A stretch of 64,000 bases of DNA from an uncultured Flavobacteriaceae bacterium (GCA_947500445.1 CANMSB010000001.1:1-64000), one strand, 5' to 3'; shown: positions 18,285-27,824, counted from the first letter of the stretch. A program made the numbers and translations. Notes: generated by a model not told the origin, from the sequence alone.

Positions 18285-20084
18285 TTAAGGTTTTGTCATC
18301 CTTACTCTGGTCAAAGATAACATTCCGCCGGGAGGTACCGCTATGTTTTGTATTTCGGAATCGGAAAAATGGTCGCTTTGGACGGTAATATTTCCCATAC
18401 AATCCCATACTTGAAAGGAGACGCCCGTGCCGGGGCTTTCTTTTTCATTGGAAAGCAGCACCGAGCTACTCGGTTTTGCATTTAGGATATCGATTTTATG
18501 CCCCTTTAACGGTAGTTTTACCAAGGTGTCCGAGAACAGACCGATAATGGTATGCTCGTTTTTTTGCGCTATGAGCAACGGGTAATTTTCCGTGGGAGAT
18601 GTCGGTACAAAATCTGAACTAAGCAATACCTCGTGGTTTTCGTTCCAGTACCGGGTGTAAAAAGCGATCATTTTTAGGTGCTCAGGAGTGGCATTTGTCA
18701 GCATTATTGAAATTTGGGGAACCCCAAAAAGGGTATTCATATAATGAAGGGCGGCAATTTCTACAGTTTCCTGGGCGTGCCAGGTAACCATATCGGCATG
18801 AACGGCGGTATTACCGGCCAATAGTTTAATGTCGGTAATGCGAACACGGTTCATGGTATAGTCGCCGGGGCAGTCGAAGGCACGCAACATATTACCATAT
18901 TTTCGAATGGCCGGTCCGGTATACTTTTGCCGAAATTCGATAAAGATATCCGGTCGTATTTGTAACAGCGCATTCGTTATCGCTTTTAAGAGCAAGTCTA
19001 CAGCAGTATTGATGGAAAGCGTGTCTTTGCCCGAAGGATCAAAGGTCGTTTCGGGATATTTTTTAAAGTCGTCGATAAAGTCCAGTTTCAGACCGTCCAA
19101 ACCCCAGTTGGTGACGGCATCGACATACGTTTGTACCAAATATTGCCTGACTTCCGGGTATCTGGGATCGAATACTGGGGCCCAACGGTGGTTTTCGGTC
19201 AGGAATTTGCCCTTAAATTTGGTGTACGCTTTTGATTCTTTACCACAAAACGGAACGGAATACCAAACACCGACCTTCATGCCAATGGCCTGTATTTTTT
19301 TCACTAGACTACCAAAGTCCTCAAAACGATCAGGCTCCCAATCGCCGGTATAATCATATCCTCGATTGTTATCCTTGGTCTGCCAACCATCATCGATGAT
19401 AATGGCCTCAAAACCTAGACTATGGGCAAGCGTACATTCAGCCAATAATAGCTCCTCTTCCAGATCTTGATGAAATTGGTACCAAGTGGAGTATAGCGGT
19501 TTTTTTGCGATGGCCGGGACGTTCATCGGTTTTAGGTCTTCCGAATTTTCCCACCAAAGCGCGGTATTTCGTAATGCTTCGGAAAAGTGTATGTTGCGCT
19601 GGTCCAAACGAATGTCGATACTAAAGTCGCTAATAGGGTAGTTGCATTCCGTAAAAAGAATGACCTGACAGTAAAAGAGATTGTCCTCTTCCCGGTATTT
19701 GGCGCTCAATTCCACGCGATTTACAGGATTGGAGCAGGAGAAGCACAGTATGTTTTCATCCTTATTGCCAAAAAGACAAAGTACCGGGGCGTCGATGGAT
19801 ATGCGCGACTCCAGGGTAGTCAATTCCCAGTCTGCCTCGATTCTTTTGGAAAAATCAGCAGTGGGTTTCCATAGTCCCTTTACGTTTACCGACGGCACTT
19901 TCCATTCCAGAACGATAGGGGAAGGAACAAATGCCTCGTTTTTTGATACGGTGAGACGGTATACCGATACCGCCTTTTCCTGTAAAATAGACGCTAGCTT
20001 ACAATCGGCATCGTTTGCATTTGTTTTTATTTGAATGGTTTCGGCCATTTTCGTGAAGGTATTATCGAATGTTCGTACGTCCAT
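18285..20084 (-). CDS. Alpha-galactosidase, GH36-like
   Basis: 599 residues without a signal peptide, so probably cytoplasmic or leaderless. The N-terminal 200 residues are a beta-sandwich and a TIM barrel follows. Barrel motifs: IIIDDGWQ (strand 1), GVWYSVPF, the nucleophile loop WGLDGLKLDFIDDF (K-x-D, about residue 335) and RAFDCPGDYTMNRVRI, which should hold the acid/base Asp. These fit GH36 (clan GH-D) alpha-galactosidases, which cleave terminal alpha-galactose with retention. An alternative start is Met13 (20048). A hairpin lies between SusD and this gene, so its level may be set apart from SusCD. GalK downstream supports galactose as the product. Confidence 0.88.
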   Translation of the reverse strand: MDVRTFDNTFTKMAETIQIKTNANDADCKLASILQEKAVSVYRLTVSKNEAFVPSPIVLEWKVPSVNVKGLWKPTADFSKRIEADWELTTLESRISIDAPVLCLFGNKDENILCFSCSNPVNRVELSAKYREEDNLFYCQVILFTECNYPISDFSIDIRLDQRNIHFSEALRNTALWWENSEDLKPMNVPAIAKKPLYSTWYQFHQDLEEELLLAECTLAHSLGFEAIIIDDGWQTKDNNRGYDYTGDWEPDRFEDFGSLVKKIQAIGMKVGVWYSVPFCGKESKAYTKFKGKFLTENHRWAPVFDPRYPEVRQYLVQTYVDAVTNWGLDGLKLDFIDDFKKYPETTFDPSGKDTLSINTAVDLLLKAITNALLQIRPDIFIEFRQKYTGPAIRKYGNMLRAFDCPGDYTMNRVRITDIKLLAGNTAVHADMVTWHAQETVEIAALHYMNTLFGVPQISIMLTNATPEHLKMIAFYTRYWNENHEVLLSSDFVPTSPTENYPLLIAQKNEHTIIGLFSDTLVKLPLKGHKIDILNAKPSSSVLLSNEKESPGTGVSFQVWDCMGNITVQSDHFSDSEIQNIAVPPGGMLSLTRVRMTKP

Positions 20085-20286
20085 TTTCCACTTTTGGTTT
20101 TTAAAGCTGTCCTTTTAGAATTAAGTTGTAACATTCAGCTACAAATTTCATACTTGCGCTATTCTCTTTAAAAGTGTTTGGCGACATACACACGGAATAT
20201 TTTACTAAAACCGGGTTTTTTAAACCCTTGATAAGGGGTACAAGTGGCTTTCTGGTATTCCCGGATCGCTTTGGGTACATTGGCTT

Positions 20287-20318
20287 TGTCAAAAGAGCCA
20301 AGCAATATATCGCTTGGC
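20287..20318 (-). terminator. Hairpin between susD and the alpha-galactosidase gene
   Basis: Perfect 7-bp arms gccaagc (20297-20303) and gcttggc (20312-20318) with an 8-nt loop. On the minus strand the stem is followed by TCTTTTG. It sits about 50 nt after the SusD stop, so it may end most transcripts and lower expression of the downstream enzymes, or protect the 3' end of the susCD mRNA. Confidence 0.6.
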
Positions 20319-20370
20319 CCTTCGGACAACTCGCTATTTAAACTAACTCAATTTGAAAGTCTCTTATTGC

Positions 20371-21942
20371 TCAATAACCTGGATTCTGATCTAGGTTGCC
20401 GTTAGCATCTATTTCAGAGTTCGGTATCCATACCAATTCATGTTTGCCAAGTTCAAAAACACCTCCACTGATCGATTTCGGATGTGGTCCGTGAAGTGAT
20501 GTTGCGCCCAAGTAATCATCGGCAAGTCCCCATCGAACCAAATCAAAGAAACGATGTCCCTCTATGGCAAGTTCCATTGCCCTTTCGTTGATAATGGCGG
20601 TACGCATGTCTTCCTGACCGATAGTAGGGTCGGTATCGGCCAATAAGGTGAGTCCCGCACGTTCCCTTACCTGGTCGATAAAGGGAATTGCTGCTGGGGT
20701 CTGCCCATCCTCGTTCAGGGCCTCGGCGAGCATTAACAGCACATCGGCGTACCGGATGATCCGCCAATTGTTTCCTACGTTGGTTCCCAGAAAATCTACT
20801 TGGTCCCGTGATCCAAGATCCAACCCGGCATACTTTCTAGTGAATATGGCAGGCAATCCCGCGTCATCCGCTGCTTGAATGTCTTCGGCAAAGTCGGTGG
20901 TATAGTCGCTACCGCCGTATCCTGTGGCACCGGCATAATCATAAACAATGGAAGCATTGCGGCGTACGACGTCCCCTTCTGCCTCATAAAGGTCCCGTAA
21001 CCATGGATTGATCAAATGGCTACGGTCCGGAGATTTGGATGGTGGGGCATAATCGATATGATAGTTGCCCATGGTCCCTGTTCCCGGAATATCGGTTCCC
21101 CAAACAAAAGTGGTCTGTCCTAAGAATTGAAGCTCGAACACCGATTCCAAATTGTTCTCGTTGGTGGTCGTAAAATTGTCCTCATACTGTTCGGCGGGCA
21201 ATAGGCTATACCGGCCTACAAGGGTGTTCAAGGTTTGGTGGGCATTTTGCCATTGCCCTAAGTACAAATAGCTTTTCCCTTTCAATGCCGTGGCGGATCC
21301 TGAGGTTGGTCTACCAAGGTTGGCGCCGTCCCAGGTTTCCGGTAAAAGGGTCTCTGCTGCCTCAAGATCGGAAATGATCTGTTCCCAAACGGTGGCTGGA
21401 GCGGTCTGTTCTACCAACAGATTATCCAGGTCGGGAAGTTCGGTAATCAAGGGAACGTTCCCGTATAAATTGACCAGATACCAATAATCGAAAGCTCTTA
21501 AAAAGTACGCTTGGCCCACTAGGGGATTGCGAATTTCGGCGTCCGGTATTCCCTCTTCGTTCACCTTGGCGATAATGTTGTTGCAACGTGCTATGGATTT
21601 ATAGAGCTGTTGCCAAGGCTCTACCGCCCAACGATCACCGGGATTTCCCAAAAAAGTGGACATTGCGGTATTGCTGCCAAAATCAAAAATATTGAATTCG
21701 TCCGACCGTAGCATGGCTCCGGTATGTACAATCCTTCCCCAAAAGAAGGTATCCGTAATAGGGTGAAAAGCACCGTTTACCGCCGCTTCCACTTGGGCCA
21801 CGGTAGAACCAAAGTTTTCGGTAGAGGTGGCGTTGTTGTTCTGTTGGTCCAATAGTTCATCGGAACATCCCAATGTCAACAGGAAGGACAAGAAGAGCGC
21901 TCCGGGAAATCGAAATTTTACATTCTTTATCATCGTTATCAT
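20371..21942 (-). CDS. SusD/RagB family outer membrane glycan-binding lipoprotein
   Basis: 523 residues (or 520 from Met4 at 21933). Lipoprotein signal ending LTLGCS. The body has SusD hallmarks: an early acidic or amide-rich segment, TPR-like helices with AYFLRAFDYWYLVNLYGNVPLIT, then VWEQIISDLEAAETLLP, GSATALKGKSYLYLGQW and a C-terminal RVRE...NERAMELAIEGHRFFDLVRWG. It caps the partner SusC barrel and hands over oligosaccharide. It begins 9-18 bp after SusC stops, so the pair is co-translated. The ligand is probably an alpha-galactoside, judging from the following enzymes. Confidence 0.95.
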   Translation of the reverse strand: MITMIKNVKFRFPGALFLSFLLTLGCSDELLDQQNNNATSTENFGSTVAQVEAAVNGAFHPITDTFFWGRIVHTGAMLRSDEFNIFDFGSNTAMSTFLGNPGDRWAVEPWQQLYKSIARCNNIIAKVNEEGIPDAEIRNPLVGQAYFLRAFDYWYLVNLYGNVPLITELPDLDNLLVEQTAPATVWEQIISDLEAAETLLPETWDGANLGRPTSGSATALKGKSYLYLGQWQNAHQTLNTLVGRYSLLPAEQYEDNFTTTNENNLESVFELQFLGQTTFVWGTDIPGTGTMGNYHIDYAPPSKSPDRSHLINPWLRDLYEAEGDVVRRNASIVYDYAGATGYGGSDYTTDFAEDIQAADDAGLPAIFTRKYAGLDLGSRDQVDFLGTNVGNNWRIIRYADVLLMLAEALNEDGQTPAAIPFIDQVRERAGLTLLADTDPTIGQEDMRTAIINERAMELAIEGHRFFDLVRWGLADDYLGATSLHGPHPKSISGGVFELGKHELVWIPNSEIDANGNLDQNPGY

Positions 21943-21951
21943 TTTTTTATT

Positions 21952-24900
21952 TTAAAAAGTGGCTTGTACACCAAGCATAAAAGTTCTTGCATTAGGGTAA
22001 GCCCTCGCATCGAGACCTCTTCCCAATAGAGGGTTCACAGGTGCCCGCAAACCGGGGACACCGGTGTTTCGGTTGGCACGACCGCCGTTTGTGGAAGATA
22101 CGTCGGGATCGTACCCGCTGTATCCGGTAAGTACGAATACATTTTGAACGTTCAACGACAAGCGTACGTTCTTTACCCAATCCACCTTAAAGAAATCGTC
22201 GTTAAAGGTATATCCAAGGTCTATGTTTTTTAACCTAAAATAAGAACCGTCTTCCACAAAGAACGAAGAAGGTGCCTTGTTTCCTGCCGGGTCGGAGATC
22301 GATGCCCTTGGAATATTGGTATCGGTATTGCTCGGTGTCCACGAGTTCAATACATCGGTAAGCTTTCCACCATCCTGCCATAGGATACTGTAGTATCGTG
22401 CCAGGTTGTATATTTCATTTCCCTGAACGCCGTTAAAGGCCAGTCTAAAATCCCATTGTTTGTAGGTCCCGTCCAAATTGATACCATAGGTAAAGTCGGG
22501 CGTGGGGTCCCCGATGATCGTTTGGTCGTCGGCATCTATTTCACCGTTCCCATCAACATCTACCCGAACAAAATCTCCCGTTGTGGGATCTACCCTGTCC
22601 TCAACGATAAAACCATAATAGGCACCGATAGGTTGTCCGGCAAGTGTTCTGTTGACGACCCTTAGGTCTTCGTCGATGGCGGGCCCTAAAATCGGATTTG
22701 GAATTTCATCGGCCTTGCTCTCCAAGTTGAAGGCAAAATTGGTTCCTACGGCAAAATTAAAATCCCCTTCCGACTTTCGGTAGGTAAGGTCCACTTCAAG
22801 ACCGCGATTGATCAAGGTACCGGCGTTTCGGGTGACCGGTAAGCTTACACCACTGGTAGATGGCAGGTTGATGGCCACCAACACATCCTCAATGTTTTTG
22901 GAGAAATAGTCCGTGGTCAAGAAAAATTTGTTATCCAGGAAGGACATGTCCACACCAATATCGAAGGTTTTTGTAGTCTCCCAGATCAGGCTCGGGTCGG
23001 CCAAGGTAGTCTGTGCCAAGCCGGTCGCCAAAGCCCCTCCGAAAGAAGTATTGGATTGGTTGGCCAAAAACACGGCTTCGGTGGGATAGAAAATATCCGG
23101 ATATGATCCCAGTTCCCCATAAGAGGCCCGTAGTTTAAGAAAGTTGATTTTTTCCGAATCAAAAAAGCCTTCATCACTGATGTTCCATGCACCGGAGAAG
23201 GAAGGGAAATAACCGACCTGATTGTCCGCTGCAAATCGCGAGGAGGCATCCCTACGCAATGTCGCCGAAAAAATGTATTTACCGTCATAGTTATAATTGA
23301 AACGCCCAAAGTAGGATTCCAGTCCCGCCTCGTTGTTGGCTCCTAGCAATACCAACTCGTCACTGGCAGCCAAGGCGCTGATGGTCCGAATGTCGTTGGT
23401 GGGGGTTCCTTGACCAAAAACACCGTTGCTTTTTTGCGACTCCTTAAAAAAGGTGTACCCGAGTACGGCACCGATTTTGTGGTTTCCGAATTCCTTCTCA
23501 TAATTTACGGTCGGTTCTACGAGCACATTGATGTCCTCTTGCCGAAAATCGGTCAGATCGTTTTGTTGGTTGACGTTCAGTACCGCGTCCACATCGCTCA
23601 TGAAAAAGGTGGGGGTAAACTGAAAGGCGTTGGTCACTACGTAATCCATCCCAAAGTTGATGGAAGCGGTAAGGCCGTCAGTGACTTCGTAGTCCAGTTT
23701 TGCACCTCCAAAAATGGTTCTTGTCGTAACAAGGTTGTCTTCCAAAGTGGCAAGTCCATATTGGTTTACACCGCCAGGACCGTGTATATCGGCAAAGGGA
23801 GCCTCAAAACCGCCGTCATTGGCCTCGTTTCGTAAACGGAGGGTAGGAACGGACACCCCGTCCCAACCGAACCAGTTGTTTTCTTGTAGGCGCCCTTCCG
23901 TAATACCAAGGGATTCCGTTAGTCTGAATTTACCAAAATTGAATTGGCTGTTCACCCTAAAGTTGATCCTTCGGAACCCGGAACCGACCAAAATACCATC
24001 TTGATCAAAATAGTTTCCGGAGGCGTAGAAGGAGGCGTCCTCACCACCGCCCGAAATACCAAATCCCATTTCCTGTACGACCCCAGAACTTAAATTTTCG
24101 TCCTGCCAATCGGTATCCACACCGTTCCAATCCACTCGAGTGGACTCCCCATCATTTTCAAAACGCTGGTTCAGGTAATCGGTGTACTGTGATCCGTTAA
24201 CATAGTCCAACTGTTTGCTTGGCGTATCGAACCCGATACGGGACCTGAAGTCCACTTGTATGCCCTGACCCGTTCGGCCATGGTTGGTTTTTATGAGAAT
24301 AACCCCGTTGGCCGCCCTGGCACCATATATGGCGGAGGCCGCCGCATCCTTCAATACCGAAATATCCTGAATGTCGTTGGGGTTGATGTAGTCCATATTA
24401 TCTACGAACAGACCGTCCACCACATAAAGCGGTGCTGCGTTGCTGAGCGAGTTTACCCCTCGAATGAACACATTGGCGCTACCGCCGGGCTGTCCTCCAA
24501 AACTTTCTACCTGAACACCGGCGAGTTGCCCTTGCAGCGAAGTTGTAGGGTTACTGGCCACTACATTTACGATAGCATCTTTTTTTATCGTAGCTACGGA
24601 GCCCGTAAGTTCACGCTTATTAGAAGTACCATAACCTACGATGACCACTTCGTCCAATGCTTGGGTATCCGGATTCATGAGTTGGTCGATCGTGCTTTGC
24701 CCGGCCACGGGTACTTCTTGGGTTTGATACCCAATGTAACTAAATACCAATATGGCATTTTCGCCAACACCGATACTGTAGTTTCCATCAAAATCAGTAG
24801 TAACACCATTTGTGGTGCCTTTTTCTACAATGTTCACGCCCGGTAGGGGACCTTGGTCATCCGATACGGTTCCGGAGACCGTGGTTTCCTGTGCTACGAC

Positions 24901-24960
24901 GGTAACCATGAACAAGAGGGCCAATACCGATAATAGCCCTTTGAAGCGGTTTGTTTTCAT
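21952..24960 (-). CDS. SusC/RagA-type TonB-dependent transporter
   Basis: 1002 residues. Signal peptide 1-23, then a CarboxypepD_reg-like domain (VSGTVSDDQGPLPGVNIVEKG, 27-105), a TonB-box-like DEVVIVGYG, a plug with the SusC signature (GVQVESFGGQPGGSANVFIRGVNSLSN, YVVDGLFV, ISVLKDAAASAIYGARAANGVI, 110-235) and a 22-strand barrel ending in a terminal aromatic strand (FMLGVQATF). It imports oligosaccharides across the outer membrane using TonB energy together with the adjacent SusD. A -7 box and a palindrome lie upstream, and the GntR-type regulator gene precedes it by 166 bp on the same strand. Confidence 0.97.
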   Translation of the reverse strand: MKTNRFKGLLSVLALLFMVTVVAQETTVSGTVSDDQGPLPGVNIVEKGTTNGVTTDFDGNYSIGVGENAILVFSYIGYQTQEVPVAGQSTIDQLMNPDTQALDEVVIVGYGTSNKRELTGSVATIKKDAIVNVVASNPTTSLQGQLAGVQVESFGGQPGGSANVFIRGVNSLSNAAPLYVVDGLFVDNMDYINPNDIQDISVLKDAAASAIYGARAANGVILIKTNHGRTGQGIQVDFRSRIGFDTPSKQLDYVNGSQYTDYLNQRFENDGESTRVDWNGVDTDWQDENLSSGVVQEMGFGISGGGEDASFYASGNYFDQDGILVGSGFRRINFRVNSQFNFGKFRLTESLGITEGRLQENNWFGWDGVSVPTLRLRNEANDGGFEAPFADIHGPGGVNQYGLATLEDNLVTTRTIFGGAKLDYEVTDGLTASINFGMDYVVTNAFQFTPTFFMSDVDAVLNVNQQNDLTDFRQEDINVLVEPTVNYEKEFGNHKIGAVLGYTFFKESQKSNGVFGQGTPTNDIRTISALAASDELVLLGANNEAGLESYFGRFNYNYDGKYIFSATLRRDASSRFAADNQVGYFPSFSGAWNISDEGFFDSEKINFLKLRASYGELGSYPDIFYPTEAVFLANQSNTSFGGALATGLAQTTLADPSLIWETTKTFDIGVDMSFLDNKFFLTTDYFSKNIEDVLVAINLPSTSGVSLPVTRNAGTLINRGLEVDLTYRKSEGDFNFAVGTNFAFNLESKADEIPNPILGPAIDEDLRVVNRTLAGQPIGAYYGFIVEDRVDPTTGDFVRVDVDGNGEIDADDQTIIGDPTPDFTYGINLDGTYKQWDFRLAFNGVQGNEIYNLARYYSILWQDGGKLTDVLNSWTPSNTDTNIPRASISDPAGNKAPSSFFVEDGSYFRLKNIDLGYTFNDDFFKVDWVKNVRLSLNVQNVFVLTGYSGYDPDVSSTNGGRANRNTGVPGLRAPVNPLLGRGLDARAYPNARTFMLGVQATF

Positions 24961-24992
24961 AAGTGATGCTTTAAGTTCAGATTAATTAGTGT

Positions 24993-25024
24993 ACTATGAT
25001 AGTCTATGCTACTTGTCAAATGTA
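24993..25024 (-). promoter_or_regulatory. susC promoter -7 box and candidate operator
   Basis: On the minus strand a Bacteroidota -7 box TACATTTG lies at 25024-25017. About 15 nt further downstream, in the presumed leader, is the 11-bp palindrome ACTATGATAGT (25003-24993, arms ACTAT/ATAGT around one base), next to a direct repeat CTATG-N5-CTATG. Position and symmetry suit binding by the GntR-type regulator encoded just upstream; the link is inferred. No clear -33 TTG was found. Confidence 0.5.
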
Positions 25025-25126
25025 GAAAAAAAATGATGATAAAATATTTTTAGGGCATAAAAAATAAGATTTTAACAATTAAAGGTGAGAATACTAGGAA
25101 AGCTTCAATTAGGGGAGGTGTCGTAT

Positions 25127-26140
25127 TTATAGCGATCCCCGATCTATCAAAGTTGTGGGAACTATCGTTTTTAGGCCGCTCAGGTTACGGATGTTGGTCG
25201 CGGTATCACGGGCCATTTCCTTAAAGTCCGTAGATATGGTGGTAATGCCCCCGGATATGATTTCTTTTACAATATGGTCGTTAAAGGACAGTACGCCCAA
25301 ATCTTTACCGATTCTAAAATCATTGTTACGGCAGTCCTTTAACAAGGACCATAGATCGGAATCATTTATAAACAGGTAAAGCCGATCTTTGGCGACACTA
25401 TCAGGTTCATATTGTTCTAAAACGTCGAAAGGCAGTCCATGATCACTGCAAAAGTTTCGAAAGGATCGTAATATTCCCGCTGGATAATCGCGGTCGTTCC
25501 GGAAAAAAAGGACCAGCCGTTTATACTTTTTAATTTTATGTTTTAAATGCACTAAGTTGTCGTAGGTACTTTTTTCAAACTCTTGGGTCACGTAAGAATA
25601 GGTATTGCCCAAATCGATGAAACGGTCGACAATCAGTAGTTTTTCCGGAGCTAGCGTACCAAGCAATCGCCTGCTGCGCTCACTTTCGATCGGCGCGACT
25701 ATGTACATGCCGTATTTGCCACTGATATTGGCATAGATGGTTTCAAATACATCATCATTGTTGTGATGGAAAAAGACATCGATCTGTACCGAATCACCAA
25801 ATTGCTTTCGAAGCGAGTTGTAGAACTCCTGTTGGAAGCGTTGAAAGGAATACAAGATCAACGCAATTTTAAGGTAGCGCTCCGTTTTATCGCTAATTAC
25901 AAAATATCCTTTGGTCTTTTTCGACTCGATCAAGCCTTTGCCCTTAAGTTCCTCATAGGCTTTGACAATCGTTTTTCTTGCGAAGCCCACCTCGTCCACC
26001 ATGATGTTTATGGAGGGCAATTGATGCCCTACCTTTAAATGGCCGGAGTTGATGGCGTCAATAATTCCCAGGACCAGCTGCTCGTGTTTGGAAAGGGAAT
26101 TAACCTCCTTAAGTCTGTCGATGAAATTGGTAAGTTTCAC
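25127..26140 (-). CDS. GntR-type regulator with periplasmic-binding-protein-like sensor domain
   Basis: 337 residues. Residues 15-80 form a GntR winged helix (HEQLVLGIIDAINSGHLKVGHQLPSINIMVDEVGFARKTIVKAYEELKGKGLIESKKTKGYFV). Residues 90-337 form a LacI/GalR-like type I periplasmic-binding-protein fold (YGMYIVAPIES, RLYLFINDSDLWSLLKDC, KDLGVLSFNDHIVKEIISGGITTISTDFKEM), with the last stretch matching the hinge region of sugar-sensing repressors. Such proteins usually repress or activate a SusCD locus in response to a sugar. It sits directly upstream of susC, so control of the galactoside locus is likely. Confidence 0.88.
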   Translation of the reverse strand: MKLTNFIDRLKEVNSLSKHEQLVLGIIDAINSGHLKVGHQLPSINIMVDEVGFARKTIVKAYEELKGKGLIESKKTKGYFVISDKTERYLKIALILYSFQRFQQEFYNSLRKQFGDSVQIDVFFHHNNDDVFETIYANISGKYGMYIVAPIESERSRRLLGTLAPEKLLIVDRFIDLGNTYSYVTQEFEKSTYDNLVHLKHKIKKYKRLVLFFRNDRDYPAGILRSFRNFCSDHGLPFDVLEQYEPDSVAKDRLYLFINDSDLWSLLKDCRNNDFRIGKDLGVLSFNDHIVKEIISGGITTISTDFKEMARDTATNIRNLSGLKTIVPTTLIDRGSL

Positions 26141-26260
26141 GTAAAAGTGGTATTGCGCCGGTGAATTTACGGGAAAAATACTTCTTCTCCACTATCCAAG
26201 GCCCAGTAAGCATATACGATTTCCCTGAGAACGGCTTACAAAAACCATATGTAAAATAGA

Positions 26261-27274
26261 CTATTGCCCAGACTCAAAAAAAGCGTCGAGCAGTTCGAAC
26301 ATCATTTCCGGTTCGTCTTCGCGAATGAAATGACCCGTATCGGGCAGCAGCGTGTGCGGCTGGTTCTGGGCACCTGGAATACGCTCTTGAAATCGCTTCT
26401 CCGCGTCGGGGCTGATGTTGTCATCAACGGAAAAAATAGTCAGGAACGGTTTTTCCCATTGTTCCCATTTTTCCCATAGGACGCTATTTTTTTGAGCATC
26501 TTCCACGTTGGGGTCCGTGGGCACTGCCAAGGGCAATTGCCTAGGCCCGGCCTTATAGGATTCTTCGGGAAAAGGAGCATCAAAGGCCACCAGTTCCCCA
26601 TTGGACAACGGGGCAAAAGTTGCGGACTGTACCGTAAAGGAGTAGGTGGGTACCGTTTGGGAGAATACCTGCCAATTTAAAAAAGTCTCGGAAACATTAT
26701 CGCCCGTTGGGAGGTCCGTATTGGAAATGGCAACACTTTTAAAACGTTCCGGGTTTTCGATAGCGACCCGTAGGCCGATCAATCCTCCCCAATCTTGACA
26801 GTGGAGGTACACCTCTTTCAGGTCCAGTGCCTTTACAAAGGAGGTAATCCATGCTTCCTGGTTATCATAGGTATGTACGCTTCTCCAAACGGGTTTGTCA
26901 CTTTTCCCAAAACCGATGAGGTCCGGGGCATATACATGGTATCCATTTTCGGCGAACAGCGCAATGAGTTCCCTTAGGCCGTAACCCCAATTTGGATTGC
27001 CGTGCAATAACAGCACAATTTGGCCATCAGCGGGGCCGGCCTCCACGTAATGCATTTCCAGATCGTATGGCATTACCGTAACGTATTTTGGTTCCCAAGG
27101 GTAATCGGGCAAACCTTGAAAGCGTTCCAAAGGCGTTTTTAACACCTCAATGGTGTTCTCCTCGGAAACAGGTTCTTGAACGGGTTCTTGAGGGGACTCG
27201 CTATCGTTATCCGTTGAACAACCGATGATACCGATCAAGAGCAACAAAAAAACGAGCGTTAGGTTATTTTTCAT
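26261..27274 (-). CDS. Haloalkane-dehalogenase-like alpha/beta-hydrolase lipoprotein
   Basis: I start at ATG 27274, which gives a lipoprotein signal ending LLIGIIGCS; the longer frame from 27343 adds an implausible N-terminus. After an acidic Pro/Glu-rich linker comes an alpha/beta hydrolase. The oxyanion motif is HGNPNWGYGL, the nucleophile elbow is CQDWGGLIGLR (Asp about 162, followed by the halide-binding Trp) and the catalytic His is in DTGHFIRED (about 315). HGNP, DWGG and GHFxxED are typical of haloalkane dehalogenases (HLD-I/III-like) and close epoxide hydrolases. Surface anchoring is unusual for this family. Its leader is the 57-bp sequence repeated at 50 kb. Confidence 0.8.
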   Translation of the reverse strand: MKNNLTLVFLLLLIGIIGCSTDNDSESPQEPVQEPVSEENTIEVLKTPLERFQGLPDYPWEPKYVTVMPYDLEMHYVEAGPADGQIVLLLHGNPNWGYGLRELIALFAENGYHVYAPDLIGFGKSDKPVWRSVHTYDNQEAWITSFVKALDLKEVYLHCQDWGGLIGLRVAIENPERFKSVAISNTDLPTGDNVSETFLNWQVFSQTVPTYSFTVQSATFAPLSNGELVAFDAPFPEESYKAGPRQLPLAVPTDPNVEDAQKNSVLWEKWEQWEKPFLTIFSVDDNISPDAEKRFQERIPGAQNQPHTLLPDTGHFIREDEPEMMFELLDAFFESGQ

Positions 27275-27405
27275 CTGTTTAAAATTTTGTAGTTTACTGA
27301 AAATGAAGAAACTAAAAATTTCTGCACATTCAGTAATTCGCATAAACTTATTTTAATCATCTCGGTAGGGTATACTTAAAAAAGTTTATGCTCATTTCAT
27401 ATCAA
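27274..27405 (-). repeat. Dispersed leader repeat, long copy, with 66-bp internal segment
   Basis: Positions 27274-27330 match 50337-50393 at 53 of 57 bases; 27389-27405 match 50386-50402 exactly (17 bp). The segment in between (about 27326-27391) is missing in the other copy, with tgc at the junction in all three places. That segment contains a perfect 10-bp inverted repeat, gcataaactt (27340-27349) and aagtttatgc (27382-27391). On the minus strand the homology ends at the A of the dehalogenase start codon, so this is exactly its 5' leader. Confidence 0.8.
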
Positions 27406-27824
27406 TTTCTGTTTTTTAAGCGTTGTAACATTCTTTGATTAAAGGCTTTTTCGGCACGTAGCAAGCGTAATATTTTTACATCCGGCAGCACGCCCGCCAA
27501 ATTATCGATAAGATCTTGTTGCGCTTTCAACAGCGCGGCTTCGGCTTTTAAATATTCCTTCACCACGGCCCGGGCTTTTTCGTCGGTCATGGTGTCTATA
27601 TTTTTATAATCTTCCAGAATTTTCCGCGATTGTTTGCGTCTGGTATTTTCGAGCGCTTCATCATATTCGAAGTATATGGGCCAAAATTCGGCAGCCTCTT
27701 TGGCGCCCAGATCCAGTTCCCTGGTAATGAATGATGTTTTTAACGCTTTGATACGTTCTTTGGGTGTTTGCCCCGTAACGGCAAATGTGCCGAGTAAAAA
27801 GAATAATAGAACGGTTTTTTTCAT
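27402..27824 (-). CDS. Spy/CpxP-like periplasmic protein of an ECF sigma operon
   Basis: 140 residues with a signal peptide (MKKTVLLFFLLGTFAVTGQ, cleavage near 19). The mature part is almost all helical and charged (LDLGAKEAAEFWPIYFEYDEALENTRRKQS...). It contains the LTxxEAxxFWPIYxxYxxxx pattern common in Bacteroidota proteins annotated as sensors of ECF-type sigma factors. It overlaps the upstream gene by 4 bp (ATGA), the mark of translational coupling. It is the last gene of a six-gene operon. Probable role: periplasmic stress sensing or chaperoning tied to the sigma factor; inferred. Confidence 0.75.
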   Translation of the reverse strand: MKKTVLLFFLLGTFAVTGQTPKERIKALKTSFITRELDLGAKEAAEFWPIYFEYDEALENTRRKQSRKILEDYKNIDTMTDEKARAVVKEYLKAEAALLKAQQDLIDNLAGVLPDVKILRLLRAEKAFNQRMLQRLKNRN

